The notes under the pieces were generated by a model. The model was not told the origin of the DNA. It saw only the letters and a program-made list of their open reading frames with translations, and did not search any database. The position numbers and the translations under genes are program-made. A stretch of DNA of 64,000 bases from UBA5239 sp040394635 (GTDB lineage: Bacteria; Verrucomicrobiota; Lentisphaeria; Victivallales; Victivallaceae), in assembly GCA_040394635.1 (NCBI GenBank), contig JBEBRW010000010.1:52784-116783 (forward strand), written 5' to 3'. Shown one piece after another: positions 24,398 to 32,376 of this stretch. How positions within the stretch are numbered: the first letter of the stretch is position 1; every line of letters begins with the position of its first letter.

Positions 24398-25726
24398 TCA
24401 GGCTTTGCAGTGACGCTTGCGGATTTTGGCCGCAGCGTTCTTGATGCCTTCAACCATGGCTTCGACATCGGCGTCGGTGAGGCGCGGATGCATCGGCAAA
24501 TTGGTTTCGCGCTTGTAGAAGAAGTCATTGGCAATCGGACACTGATTCTGGTCGTAACCGAGTTTCTTCAGCGCAGTGAAGTGATAACTCGGCTGGTAGT
24601 GCAGGATCGTCTGGATCCCTTCTTCCTGGTACAGCACCCGCATGAAATCGTCGCGGCTGCCGCCGAGTTCCTTCTCGTTCACGCAGACCGTGTAGAGGTG
24701 GAACACATGGTTGTAGCCTTCCGGCTCGTACACGGTTTCGATTCCCTTGACATCCTGCAGACCGGCGGTGATCTTGTGGCCGATTTCGCGGCGCTTGGCG
24801 GTGAGCATATCGAGTTTGTCGAGCTGGGCGCAGCCGACCGCGGCCTGGATTTCGTTCATACGGTAGTTGTTGCCCCAGTGGCCGTTCCAGTTCTGCACGT
24901 CGAAGTGAGCCGGCATCCAGTAGTCGCAAACGGATTCCTTCTTGCAGTTGATCTTGTCGCCGAACTGCCATTCTTTGGCGCCGCCTTCGCTCCAGGAGTG
25001 GTTGTTGTTCATGCAGCGCAGGTTCTGGATGGCGTGGGTGTAGGCGTCGTTGTTGGTGGTGAGCATGCCGCCTTCGCCGCAGGTGGTGATGTTTTTCAGC
25101 GAATGGAACGAGAACGCGCCGATGTCGCCGATGCTGCCCGCCATGCGGCCCTTGTACGAGGCGCCGGTGGCGTGGGCGCAGTCTTCAAGGACCAGCAGCC
25201 CGTGCTTCTTCGCGAGCTCCATGATCGGGTCCATATCGACCATCAGACCGGCGTAGTGAACCACGTAAATGGCTTTGGTTTTGGAAGTGATTTTTTGGGC
25301 CACTTCGGCGGGGTCGATGTTGAAGGTGCGTGGATCGATGTCGGCGTAAACCGGTATGCCGCCTTCCTTCAGGATGACCAGCGAAGTCGCCCAGAACGTG
25401 TTCGGGGTCACGATGACTTCGTCGCCCTTTTTGATGTCGAAAACCTGGGTGACCACGTGCATGCCGGTGGTGCAGTTCGAGCAGGCGAACGCGTGTTTCA
25501 CGCCGTGCGATTTGGCGAATTTGTTCTGGAATTCCTGGGTTTTCGGACCCATGGTCAGCGAATCCTGCTTCATGGCCGCAAACGCCGCGTCGCGCTCGGC
25601 GTCGTCGTAGATGCTGCCCATGAAGGAATACGGAACTTTGAGCTTGACGCCGTCCGCAGTCGCATAGGAACTGGTGATGCCGCCTTCGGTTTCCCCGCCG
25701 GTGAAATGTTTCTTGTCGAGAGCCAT
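24398..25726 (-). CDS. DegT/DnrJ/EryC1/StrS-type PLP aminotransferase
   Basis: A 442-residue sugar-aminotransferase-family protein. It shows MGPKTQEFQNKFAKSHGVKHA, the PLP-binding Asp/His region LVLEDCAHATGASY and the catalytic lysine in SFHSLKNITTCGEGG, followed by YRMNEIQAAVGCAQL and a C-terminal HPRLTDADVEAMVEGI. The family transfers an amino group from glutamate to keto-sugars or cyclitols. An insertion of about 35 residues around residues 245-285 is longer than usual. GGAGG sits seven bases before the chosen ATG. It is the last gene of a unit with a Gfo/Idh oxidoreductase, which could supply the keto substrate; the product is not known. Confidence 0.88.
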   Translation of the reverse strand: MALDKKHFTGGETEGGITSSYATADGVKLKVPYSFMGSIYDDAERDAAFAAMKQDSLTMGPKTQEFQNKFAKSHGVKHAFACSNCTTGMHVVTQVFDIKKGDEVIVTPNTFWATSLVILKEGGIPVYADIDPRTFNIDPAEVAQKITSKTKAIYVVHYAGLMVDMDPIMELAKKHGLLVLEDCAHATGASYKGRMAGSIGDIGAFSFHSLKNITTCGEGGMLTTNNDAYTHAIQNLRCMNNNHSWSEGGAKEWQFGDKINCKKESVCDYWMPAHFDVQNWNGHWGNNYRMNEIQAAVGCAQLDKLDMLTAKRREIGHKITAGLQDVKGIETVYEPEGYNHVFHLYTVCVNEKELGGSRDDFMRVLYQEEGIQTILHYQPSYHFTALKKLGYDQNQCPIANDFFYKRETNLPMHPRLTDADVEAMVEGIKNAAAKIRKRHCKA

Positions 25727-25803
25727 AGTGAGTACCTCCAAATATTGATTGGTTTGTTCGAAGTTTGATTTTATGAGCGGCTTATGCGCCGCGGGAAGTT
25801 ATG

Positions 25804-26895
25804 TCAATTATCCCAGGGATAATAAATGGTTTTGAGCTTGCCGCCGTCCATGGCGGACTCCGCCGCGTAGATGCCGGGCAGCGTCATGCGCAGGCTCTCT
25901 TTCAGGGGGACCGGCGAGACCTTCGCGCCCGACCGGAGCGCCTCGATAAAGGTGTTCCACAGGTAATTATCCGCCCCGCCGTGGCCGAAACTCAGGCCGA
26001 TGCCATGGGGCATGAACCCGACCGGCAGCTCCGTCAGCGTTTTCATACCGTAAATCTTGTTGGAATTGACAAATGTTTTCGCGCTTTGGCTGCCGCGCGC
26101 CGACAGATGCTCGAAATACCCCTCGGTACCGAATACCCGGTACGAATGATTTCCGCAGCCGGCGTTGTTGATGAACGAAACCGTCAGGCGCGCCACCACA
26201 TCGGACTCTGTCCGGAAATGCGCCGTCATCAGGTCATTTGCACCCTCGAAATCCGTGACATGGCTGCCGGTGTTCAAGCAGGAAACCTCGCGCAGATCCT
26301 CATCCAGAATACTCAGCAGCGGCCCAAGCGAATGCGTGCAGTAACGGATCGGCTGATAGGCTTTGCGCCACGGCGTTTCCTCCCACAGGCTCCGGATGTC
26401 ATGAATATATTCGGCTTCCAGATAAAAGGGTTTGCCGAGCGCGCCTTGCCGGTGAAAATCCTGCATCGCCAGGACGAAACCCCATCCCAGCGTAGTGGCC
26501 CCGGTCATCAACAGCGCCTTCGACTCGAGGTGCAGCTCCCAGAGCATCTGCGCCTCTTCAACACTGCTGACCGTGGGAATGTCCGAGAAAACATGGATGC
26601 CCCTGCGCAGCGCCTTGGCACAGAATTCGGCATGGCAATCCGCCGGAGTTTCGACCATGACGATATCGAGTTTGGCTTCTTCCAGCATCCGGTCGTAGTC
26701 TTCATAAAATTTCACATCGGGCATGGTTTTGACCATGGCCTCCTCGCCGCGCGCCTCGTGCGCCTCCAGCCACAGCGCCGGATTGATATCGCACGCCGCC
26801 ACCGGCTCCAGCTCCTTGAAGGCACCGGCAGCGCCCCTGAACATCGCCCGTCCGCGGTGCCCGAGCCCGACCACTCCAAACCTGAATTTCTTCAT
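25804..26895 (-). CDS. Gfo/Idh/MocA-family oxidoreductase
   Basis: A 363-residue protein with N-terminal Rossmann fold FGVVGLGHRGRAMF (GxGxxG) and the family's DIVMVETPADCHAEFCAKAL region. The usual EKP motif is replaced by DIP (HVFSDIPTVSSVEEA), so the normal lysine is missing. The C-terminal alpha/beta dimer domain includes RYCTHSLGPLLSILDE. Members oxidise or reduce sugars and cyclitols with NAD(P). It lies between a creatininase-type and a DegT-type gene in one unit, suggesting sugar or cyclitol conversion followed by amination. The motif change might shift the chemistry or mark a non-dehydrogenase role. Confidence 0.85.
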   Translation of the reverse strand: MKKFRFGVVGLGHRGRAMFRGAAGAFKELEPVAACDINPALWLEAHEARGEEAMVKTMPDVKFYEDYDRMLEEAKLDIVMVETPADCHAEFCAKALRRGIHVFSDIPTVSSVEEAQMLWELHLESKALLMTGATTLGWGFVLAMQDFHRQGALGKPFYLEAEYIHDIRSLWEETPWRKAYQPIRYCTHSLGPLLSILDEDLREVSCLNTGSHVTDFEGANDLMTAHFRTESDVVARLTVSFINNAGCGNHSYRVFGTEGYFEHLSARGSQSAKTFVNSNKIYGMKTLTELPVGFMPHGIGLSFGHGGADNYLWNTFIEALRSGAKVSPVPLKESLRMTLPGIYAAESAMDGGKLKTIYYPWDN

Positions 26896-26908
26896 ATCCC
26901 TGAATTCC

Positions 26909-27760
26909 TTACAGTGACAATATTTTAAGTTCGGTCACACCGTTATGCACAATGCGCTTGCCGCTCTTCCGTGCCTCATCGGCCTTGCAGATGGCGTCGC
27001 CGATCGCGGCGGCGGCGTTTTCCACGAACTCGCCTTCGATCTTCGCACCGAGCTCGGCGGAAGCTTTCTGCGGATAACCCATCACGCCGATCTTCACATC
27101 CGTACGCTGCGAGGTATTGACGATCTCCTGCTTCAAATCCGTGAAGGACTCCAGATGCTGGTAGCTGTCCGGATTGGAACGCAGGCGCTCGGCCACTTCT
27201 GGCTCATCCAGCACAATTTCCTCGCGCACCACTTCCGGGCACCAATGCAGCAGCAGTGACGTTTCCACCTGCGCCGCGTGATAATCCTGCTGCCGGAAAA
27301 GTTCCGTCCAGGTGGGCGAAAAATCCCAGATCGGCAGCATCAGAATCAAATCGTCGTGCAGTGCCGGATTCAGCCATTTCAAGATCCGCAGCGACTCTTT
27401 CAGGTGAAACATGCTCTCGCTGCCGCCGTGACCCGGGATGATGATGAAGTTGCGGAACCCCTGCAGGCTCAGCGATTCGATGATCTCCCCGACCAGGTTC
27501 GAAAACGTATTCGGCTTCACGTTGATCGTCCCCGGCAGCATTCCGCCGGAAAACGTGTAGTTGAGCACCGGCGCGATCAGGCAGTCCAGCCGTTTTGCCA
27601 GGGCCAGCGAGGAATACTCCGCATTGCGGATATCCACGTCCAGCGGCAGGTGATAACCGTGCTGCTCGCACAAAGCGTAGGGTATGATCACGGTCTGCTT
27701 CGTTTTCAGATATTCCTGAACGTCTTTCACGGTCAGGTGCCGCATTTCATGGCTTTTCAT
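26909..27760 (-). CDS. Creatininase-family amidohydrolase
   Basis: A 283-residue cytoplasmic metalloenzyme-like protein. The CEQHGYHLPLDVDIRNAE segment corresponds to the family's E-HG-HLPLGTD metal-binding motif, and IIIPGHGGSESMF to the NGHGGN motif. Relatives cleave cyclic or linear amides (creatinine, formamide intermediates, the mycofactocin peptide). The start MKSHEMRH has AAGGAG nine bases upstream. An earlier in-frame ATG falls within the -10 region of the promoter and is rejected. It is the first gene of the three-gene unit divergent from a ROK regulator. Confidence 0.85.
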   Translation of the reverse strand: MKSHEMRHLTVKDVQEYLKTKQTVIIPYALCEQHGYHLPLDVDIRNAEYSSLALAKRLDCLIAPVLNYTFSGGMLPGTINVKPNTFSNLVGEIIESLSLQGFRNFIIIPGHGGSESMFHLKESLRILKWLNPALHDDLILMLPIWDFSPTWTELFRQQDYHAAQVETSLLLHWCPEVVREEIVLDEPEVAERLRSNPDSYQHLESFTDLKQEIVNTSQRTDVKIGVMGYPQKASAELGAKIEGEFVENAAAAIGDAICKADEARKSGKRIVHNGVTELKILSL

Positions 27761-27797
27761 ATGGATAAACTCCTTGCATTTTTTAGCATCTGCCATG

Positions 27798-27825
27798 ATT
27801 ATATTGTTTTTTTTGAAAAAATCAA
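27798..27825 (-). promoter_or_regulatory. Promoter of the creatininase-Gfo/Idh-DegT unit
   Basis: On the minus strand TTGATT, 16 bp, TATAAT; the -10 is a perfect match. Expected leader length is about 30 bases. It is a mirror of the divergent ROK promoter, which has the same hexamers and spacing. Confidence 0.75.
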
Positions 27826-27837
27826 GACTTTTTTACT

Positions 27838-27866
27838 TATAAATGTTGATTTTTCATGCATTTATA
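27838..27866. promoter_or_regulatory. Candidate ROK-regulator operator
   Basis: Perfect 8-bp inverted repeat TATAAATG ... CATTTATA with 13 bases between. It covers the -35 and spacer of the regulator's own promoter and lies just upstream of the divergent -35. Binding there would repress the regulator and could affect the sugar unit. Inference from position. Confidence 0.5.
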
Positions 27867-27873
27867 TTATAAT
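27846..27873 (+). promoter_or_regulatory. Promoter of the ROK regulator gene
   Basis: TTGATT, 16 bp, TATAAT. It is overlapped by the inverted repeat TATAAATG/CATTTATA. The leader would be about 40 bases and carries AAGGA before the ATG. Confidence 0.7.
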
Positions 27874-27918
27874 TATGATACGATAGCGAATTATAAATAG
27901 CATTCAAGGACATCAAAA

Positions 27919-29085
27919 ATGAGCAGAAAAGAACATTTGCGTTCTGAAATCATCAACATATTCCTGATGAGCGGCTCGATCGGCCGCCCGGATTTGATCC
28001 AGCGGACCGGGGCCCGCGCCGCCACCGTATTAAAAGTCATCGACGAATTGAAGGCGGAGGGCATCATCACCGAACCCGACCGCACCGGCCTGAAAACCGG
28101 CCGCCGCGCCCCCTTGCTCCAACTGAACAGCGATCACCTCTGGACGCTCGGAATCGATTTTCAGACCGACCGGATCATCGGGGCCCTCGTCAACCTGAAA
28201 GGCGAAATCATCGATTCCGTGGAGAAACCCGCCCGGCAGCGCGGCACCCCCGCCACCTGCTGCGAGGAAATCCGCGAAGTCGTCAACCAGCTGAAACAGC
28301 AGAACGCCGGCGACTGGGACAAAGTCAAGGGAATCGGGTTCGCCGACCCCGGACTGGTGGACAGCGAAAACGGCATTTCGCTGCGCGCGGTCAATATCCC
28401 CGGCTGGGAAAACGTCAAAACCGGCAAATGGCTGAGCACCGAATTCCGCTGCAGCGCCGTCATCTGGCCGGAATGCATGGTGAAAACCTATATGGAATAC
28501 CTGACCCGCTACACCGCCGCGCCGCCGGAAAGCCTGTTCCACATCAGCCTCGGCGAAGGAATCGGCGGCGGCTTCATCAAATACGGCGAATGTTTCATCG
28601 GGGCCAACAACCGCGCCATGGAAATCGGCCACGTGATCGTGGCGCCGGAGGGCCCGCTGTGCCAGTGCGGCAACCGCGGCTGCCTCGAGGCCCTGGCCGG
28701 TTTCAACGGCATCAAACGCAAAGTCAAGGAAGTCATCAACAGCGGCGTCGACACCGAACTCTCGCTCAACGACTTCACGCTGCAGCGCTTCGTGGAGTGC
28801 TCGCGCCGCGACAAAGCCGCCCGGATCATCGCCGGCGAAATCTGCACCAGCATCGGCACCGCGCTCGCCACCGTGGTCACGCTGCTGAACCCCTCAATGA
28901 TCGTCCTGAGCGGCGAAACCGCCGCCCTCGGCGAATTGCTGCGCAACGACATCCGGCGCATCCTGAACTCCAGCTGTTTTGGCGGCTCGGTGGAAAAACT
29001 GCAGATCGAATTCTCGATCCTAGACCCGCAAGCCACCGCCCGCGGCGCCGCCATCCTCATGCGCAATAAACTACTGCAGTCTTGA
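27919..29085 (+). CDS. ROK-family transcriptional regulator (NagC/XylR-like)
   Basis: 388 residues. An N-terminal winged helix-turn-helix (about 8-65: SIGRPDLIQRTGARAATVLKV) is followed by a ROK sugar-kinase-like fold. IGGGFIKYGECFIGANNRAMEIGH is the ROK signature region, and CQCGNRGCLEALAG carries the Cys-rich zinc motif with the adjacent His. Such proteins bind a sugar or sugar phosphate and usually repress catabolic genes. It is divergent from the creatininase/Gfo-Idh/DegT unit with a palindrome in the shared promoter region, so it is the likely regulator of both. The ATP-binding first motif is degenerate, as expected for a regulator rather than a kinase. Confidence 0.9.
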   Translation: MSRKEHLRSEIINIFLMSGSIGRPDLIQRTGARAATVLKVIDELKAEGIITEPDRTGLKTGRRAPLLQLNSDHLWTLGIDFQTDRIIGALVNLKGEIIDSVEKPARQRGTPATCCEEIREVVNQLKQQNAGDWDKVKGIGFADPGLVDSENGISLRAVNIPGWENVKTGKWLSTEFRCSAVIWPECMVKTYMEYLTRYTAAPPESLFHISLGEGIGGGFIKYGECFIGANNRAMEIGHVIVAPEGPLCQCGNRGCLEALAGFNGIKRKVKEVINSGVDTELSLNDFTLQRFVECSRRDKAARIIAGEICTSIGTALATVVTLLNPSMIVLSGETAALGELLRNDIRRILNSSCFGGSVEKLQIEFSILDPQATARGAAILMRNKLLQS

Positions 29086-29110
29086 CATATCTCCCAAAAT
29101 GTGTTAATTT
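29082..29110 (+). promoter_or_regulatory. Candidate promoter of the small exported-protein gene
   Basis: TTGACA, 17 bp, TAATTT. The -35 overlaps the stop codon of the ROK gene. The downstream gene has AGGAG before its ATG. Confidence 0.55.
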
Positions 29111-29139
29111 TACGAATAACAAAATCAGGAGATCAAACC

Positions 29140-29748
29140 ATGAAAATCCTTCCCGTCATCCTGCTCCTCCTCGCCTTTGCTCCGGTCCGCGCGGAAGAGG
29201 TAAAAATCATCTTCAAGAACATCACCAAAACCGATAGCGAGATCCGAACGGTAACTTCAATCAAAACAGTTGGAGATAAAAAAGTTACGGAAGAGATAAA
29301 GAAAAAGTACAACACGTTTGGTTTTCTGTTCATACTGTACAATAACAGCACCAAGCCGCTTACCCTGCCCACGAAGTTCACGTCAGCCACCTATGGCGCC
29401 GAGACCCACGACAAGGGTGCGCCCAAGTATCTTACTTTATCCCACATGAACTTCACCCATCAAGCGGTCGCTGAACAGAATATTCCTGCATTCGTCCTGG
29501 TTTATCCGGATTCGGATTATTCTCCGGTCGTAGTAAAGCCCGGGGAAGGAACGATGGTGGGTTACACAATGAATTTATCCGAAGAGCAACTGCAGCCCGG
29601 AGACACTGTCATCATCAAATACGAACCGAATACTTGCAATAACCGCTATGAGTTCTGGCAAGGCAAAGCCATTTCACCGGCATTCGTTTATCAAGAAAAA
29701 AAGACACCTCTCTCTCTTTCTCTCACCACGGATAGCCCCGGTAAATAA
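29140..29748 (+). CDS. Exported protein of unknown function
   Basis: 202 residues. Signal peptide MKILPVILLLLAFAPVRAEE, then a mostly beta-strand body (EVKIIFKNITKTDSEIRTVT, GFLFILYNNSTKPLTLPTKF, TVIIKYEPNT) that may be an immunoglobulin-like sandwich. The central LTLPTKFTSATYGAE resembles loops in Ig-like domains but no family is assigned. The ATG with AGGAG eight bases upstream was chosen over an upstream in-frame codon. The gene is AT-richer than its neighbours, as is the following lipoprotein, suggesting an acquired island. Confidence 0.65.
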   Translation: MKILPVILLLLAFAPVRAEEVKIIFKNITKTDSEIRTVTSIKTVGDKKVTEEIKKKYNTFGFLFILYNNSTKPLTLPTKFTSATYGAETHDKGAPKYLTLSHMNFTHQAVAEQNIPAFVLVYPDSDYSPVVVKPGEGTMVGYTMNLSEEQLQPGDTVIIKYEPNTCNNRYEFWQGKAISPAFVYQEKKTPLSLSLTTDSPGK

Positions 29749-29796
29749 TCATGAGTGAAACTGAACAACAGAAACTACTGCGAAGAAGCCCTGCAA

Positions 29797-30489
29797 TCAT
29801 TTGCCAAATGCTTTTGCAATCAAAGCAACCGATATCACAACCGGAGCAAGCGCAATGGTCACTCCGGCGCCCGCAATAAAGACGGGCACATCCACCGCAA
29901 AACCCACGACCATCAAAGGCGCAAGAAGCCAGCTGGATGCGGATTTTTCGCTCCTGACGTATATTGCGCCATGAAGAGACTCTCCACAGCACATTGACTG
30001 GACCAGCGGATGAGAGAATCTTCTTTTTGGCGTTACTCGTTTCGCATCGGATAAATCAATCGGCTCGGTACAAACGCGACCATAAAAATTGGCCCATGCC
30101 AGTTGGATTTTCTTCCATTTTTCATCGAATGCATATTCCTCGGACTCCAAAGGCTCCTCTGATTCTTCGCTCAATACATACTCCACGGAGTCCGGAGCCA
30201 GGACAACCAGCACATACCGCCCGGAATACCCCTGTTCTGTTATTTTATTGCGCGGATGCATAGCCACGGCGTACCAATCAGGAGAATCGGTATAAGCAAC
30301 TTCTGCGGCGTAGACATAATAAGTATCCTCTACCCGATATAAGACATTATCTTTGATATAAGCGCCATCGGCATAATACTTAACATTGCCAATCGAGTAG
30401 GCACATTCTCCGAACCGGGTGAAAAAGCATCCCGGGGTCAGAAGCAGCGTGATTATGCAGAAGCATGAAAGTAGCGAATTTTTAATCAT
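29797..30489 (-). CDS. Lipoprotein of unknown function
   Basis: 230 residues with a lipobox LTPGC near residue 21. The periplasmic part begins with YSIGNVKYYADGAYIKDNVLYRVED, a beta-rich region, passes through an acidic linker (SEESEEPLESEEYAFDEKW) and ends with a hydrophobic Gly/Ala/Val stretch (about 190-230) that may be membrane-associated. Similar architectures occur in short orphan lipoproteins carried in multiple copies by this group. It converges with the exported protein gene 48 bases away. Function unknown. Confidence 0.65.
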   Translation of the reverse strand: MIKNSLLSCFCIITLLLTPGCFFTRFGECAYSIGNVKYYADGAYIKDNVLYRVEDTYYVYAAEVAYTDSPDWYAVAMHPRNKITEQGYSGRYVLVVLAPDSVEYVLSEESEEPLESEEYAFDEKWKKIQLAWANFYGRVCTEPIDLSDAKRVTPKRRFSHPLVQSMCCGESLHGAIYVRSEKSASSWLLAPLMVVGFAVDVPVFIAGAGVTIALAPVVISVALIAKAFGK

Positions 30490-30566
30490 TTTTAATCATA
30501 TAATTATTAGCATCTATTTAATTATACTGCCGGGCTCGGTAAATTGCAAAGCTGGAACAGACAAAA

Positions 30567-30736
30567 TTCGAGATTTGGTGATCGGCAAGAGTGATTTTGA
30601 TAGGACGAATGGGACGTACAGGACATATAGGAGACGACTGGCAAGCTCAAAAACTTGTTCGTGTTGCCTGACTCGTCCGACTTGTCCGACCTGTCCGACT
30701 TGTCCGGGTTCCGGTTAGCCACTCCCAAATCGCGAA
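30567..30736. repeat. Palindromic GTCC/GGAC element (family copy B)
   Basis: Left arm: four 9-bp units of the GGAC type starting TTTTGATAGGACGAATGG. Right arm: four units of the GTCCGACTT type about 40 bases on. The arms can pair imperfectly. The element is enclosed by an outer inverted repeat TTCGAGATTTGG (30567-30578) / CCAAATCGCGAA (30725-30736), 11 of 12 matching, unrelated to the 9-bp units. Confidence 0.8.
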
Positions 30737-30753
30737 ATTTTTTGCCTGCGAAC

Positions 30754-30782
30754 TTGTTAATTCGCCCCCCTCGTGCTAACTT
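30754..30782 (+). promoter_or_regulatory. Candidate promoter of the LASGC lipoprotein gene
   Basis: TTGTTA, 17 bp, TAACTT, with TGC just before the -10, which gives an extended -10 pattern. About 33 bases lie between the -10 and the gene. Confidence 0.5.
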
Positions 30783-30815
30783 ACTGGAAATACAAACATG
30801 CAAAGGTGAATAACT

Positions 30816-31388
30816 ATGATAATCAGATCCATAATCGCTTTGGGACTGGCGTTGCTTGCGAGCGGCTGTGCCCGGATTGTTTCGGTGGCGGAAGCGTTGC
30901 AGCAGCCGGTCGACGGCAAAGTATACCTCGGCTGCAACATCTGGTATCAGGACCCCAATGATATTTCCAGCGTCAATTACCAGAAAGGCGGCCGTTTCAT
31001 CCGCTTCGGCACCGAGATTGAAGTGGTGGAAGCCGATGAATGCAAGATCGTTTTCAAGGATACCGGCGGCAATCAGTACACGATTAAATACGACCGCGAT
31101 ATGATGATGCTGCCGATTCAGGACTACATCCGCCAGGTCTTCACACTGAAAAGCAAGGCCGAGCTCACCAAAGACATGGAGCCGGAATTCCTCGACGCCA
31201 TCGAGCGCGGCGTGATCATCCGCGGCATGACCCGCGCGGAAGCCAGGATGGCCTGCGGTCCGCCGCCCGCGTTCCGCACGCCGGACCAGCTGAACAGCAC
31301 CTGGGTTTATTTTCTGGAAAAAAATATGACCTACCGGGTGATTTTCAGCGGAACTCAAGTCGAAATGATCATGAATATCAACGATTAG
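30816..31388 (+). CDS. Lipoprotein of unknown function
   Basis: 190 residues with lipobox LASGC near residue 18. The body has a beta-rich part (DGKVYLGCNIWYQDPNDISS, FIRFGTEIEVVEADECKIVF) and a helix-rich end with IIRGMTRAEARMACGPPPAF, which resembles the SmpA/OmlA-like turn seen in BamE-type lipoproteins (short helix, then GPP). A BamE-like role is possible but unproven. It is 19 bases upstream of the UDP-glucuronate decarboxylase gene and shares its transcript. Promoter visible upstream. Confidence 0.65.
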   Translation: MIIRSIIALGLALLASGCARIVSVAEALQQPVDGKVYLGCNIWYQDPNDISSVNYQKGGRFIRFGTEIEVVEADECKIVFKDTGGNQYTIKYDRDMMMLPIQDYIRQVFTLKSKAELTKDMEPEFLDAIERGVIIRGMTRAEARMACGPPPAFRTPDQLNSTWVYFLEKNMTYRVIFSGTQVEMIMNIND

Positions 31389-31407
31389 GCATAACAGGGA
31401 GCCCGTC

Positions 31408-32376
31408 ATGTCGAGAAAAACAATACTAGTCACCGGCGGCAGCGGTTTCATCGGTTCGCATCTGTGCGAACGCTTGCTGAAAGACGATCACGACGTCATT
31501 TGCGTGGATAATTTTTTCACCGGTTCCAAAGACAATATCCGGCACCTGATGAACCACCCGAATTTCGAGCTGATCCGGCACGATATCACCTGGCCGCTGT
31601 ATGCGGAGGTCAATGCCATTTACAACCTCGCCTGCCCCGCCTCGCCGGTTCATTACCAGTGGGACCCGGTCCAGACGACCAAGACCTGTATCATCGGCGC
31701 GGTCAATATGCTCGGCATCGCCAAACGGCTGCGGATTCCGATCCTGCAAGCCTCGACCTCCGAAGTTTACGGCGATCCCCTCGAACACCCGCAGACCGAG
31801 ACCTACTGGGGCAATGTGAACCCCATCGGCATCCGGAGCTGTTACGACGAGGGCAAGCGCTGCGCCGAAACGCTGTTTTTCGACTATCACCGCCAGCTGA
31901 ATACCAAAATCAAGGTGGTGCGGATTTTCAACACCTACGGACCGCGGATGCGTCCCGACGACGGCCGGGTGGTCAGCAATTTCATCGTCCAGGCGCTGAA
32001 GGGCGAGGACATTACCATTTACGGCAGCGGCGAGCAGACCCGCAGTTTCTGCTATGTGGCGGACCTGATCGAAGGGCTGATCCGGATGATGAATACCCCC
32101 GACGAAGTAACCGGACCGATCAACCTCGGCAACCCCGGCGAATTCACCATGCTCGAGCTGGCCAATCTGATTCTGGAACTGACCGGTTCCAAATCCAAGC
32201 TGGTATTCAAGGAACTTCCGGCCGACGATCCGGTGAAGCGCCGCCCGGACATCACCCGCGCCCGCCAGACACTGGACTGGGAACCAACCATCAAACTGCG
32301 CGACGGGCTCGAAAGGACCATCCGTTATTTCGATGCCCATCTGAAGGGTGATCATGCTTCAGCCGTGCTTCAGTGA
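31408..32376 (+). CDS. UDP-glucuronate decarboxylase (UDP-xylose synthase)
   Basis: 322 residues, the normal length of the soluble family. ILVTGGSGFIGSHLCERLL is the NAD-binding Rossmann motif. YNLACPASPVHYQWDPVQT and GIRSCYDEGKRCAET (Tyr-x3-Lys) are highly specific to UXS enzymes. RIFNTYGPRMRPDDGRVVSN and SFCYVADLIEGLIRMM follow as expected. It makes UDP-xylose from UDP-glucuronate for surface glycans. It overlaps the murE start, so glycan-precursor and cell-wall genes are translated from one message. Confidence 0.93.
   Translation: MSRKTILVTGGSGFIGSHLCERLLKDDHDVICVDNFFTGSKDNIRHLMNHPNFELIRHDITWPLYAEVNAIYNLACPASPVHYQWDPVQTTKTCIIGAVNMLGIAKRLRIPILQASTSEVYGDPLEHPQTETYWGNVNPIGIRSCYDEGKRCAETLFFDYHRQLNTKIKVVRIFNTYGPRMRPDDGRVVSNFIVQALKGEDITIYGSGEQTRSFCYVADLIEGLIRMMNTPDEVTGPINLGNPGEFTMLELANLILELTGSKSKLVFKELPADDPVKRRPDITRARQTLDWEPTIKLRDGLERTIRYFDAHLKGDHASAVLQ

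Larger units (their letters stand above)
30490..30815. other. Intergenic region of 326 bases, carries GTCC element and promoter
   Basis: No convincing gene. It contains a nested palindromic GTCC/GGAC element and, at its right end, the candidate promoter of the next lipoprotein gene. The left part next to the lipoprotein start is AT-rich and may hold that gene's promoter. Confidence 0.7.

Noticed and set aside
30601..30710. GTCC units resembling a CRISPR array
   Set aside because: Units are contiguous 9-mers with no spacers of 25-40 bases, and no cas genes are near.
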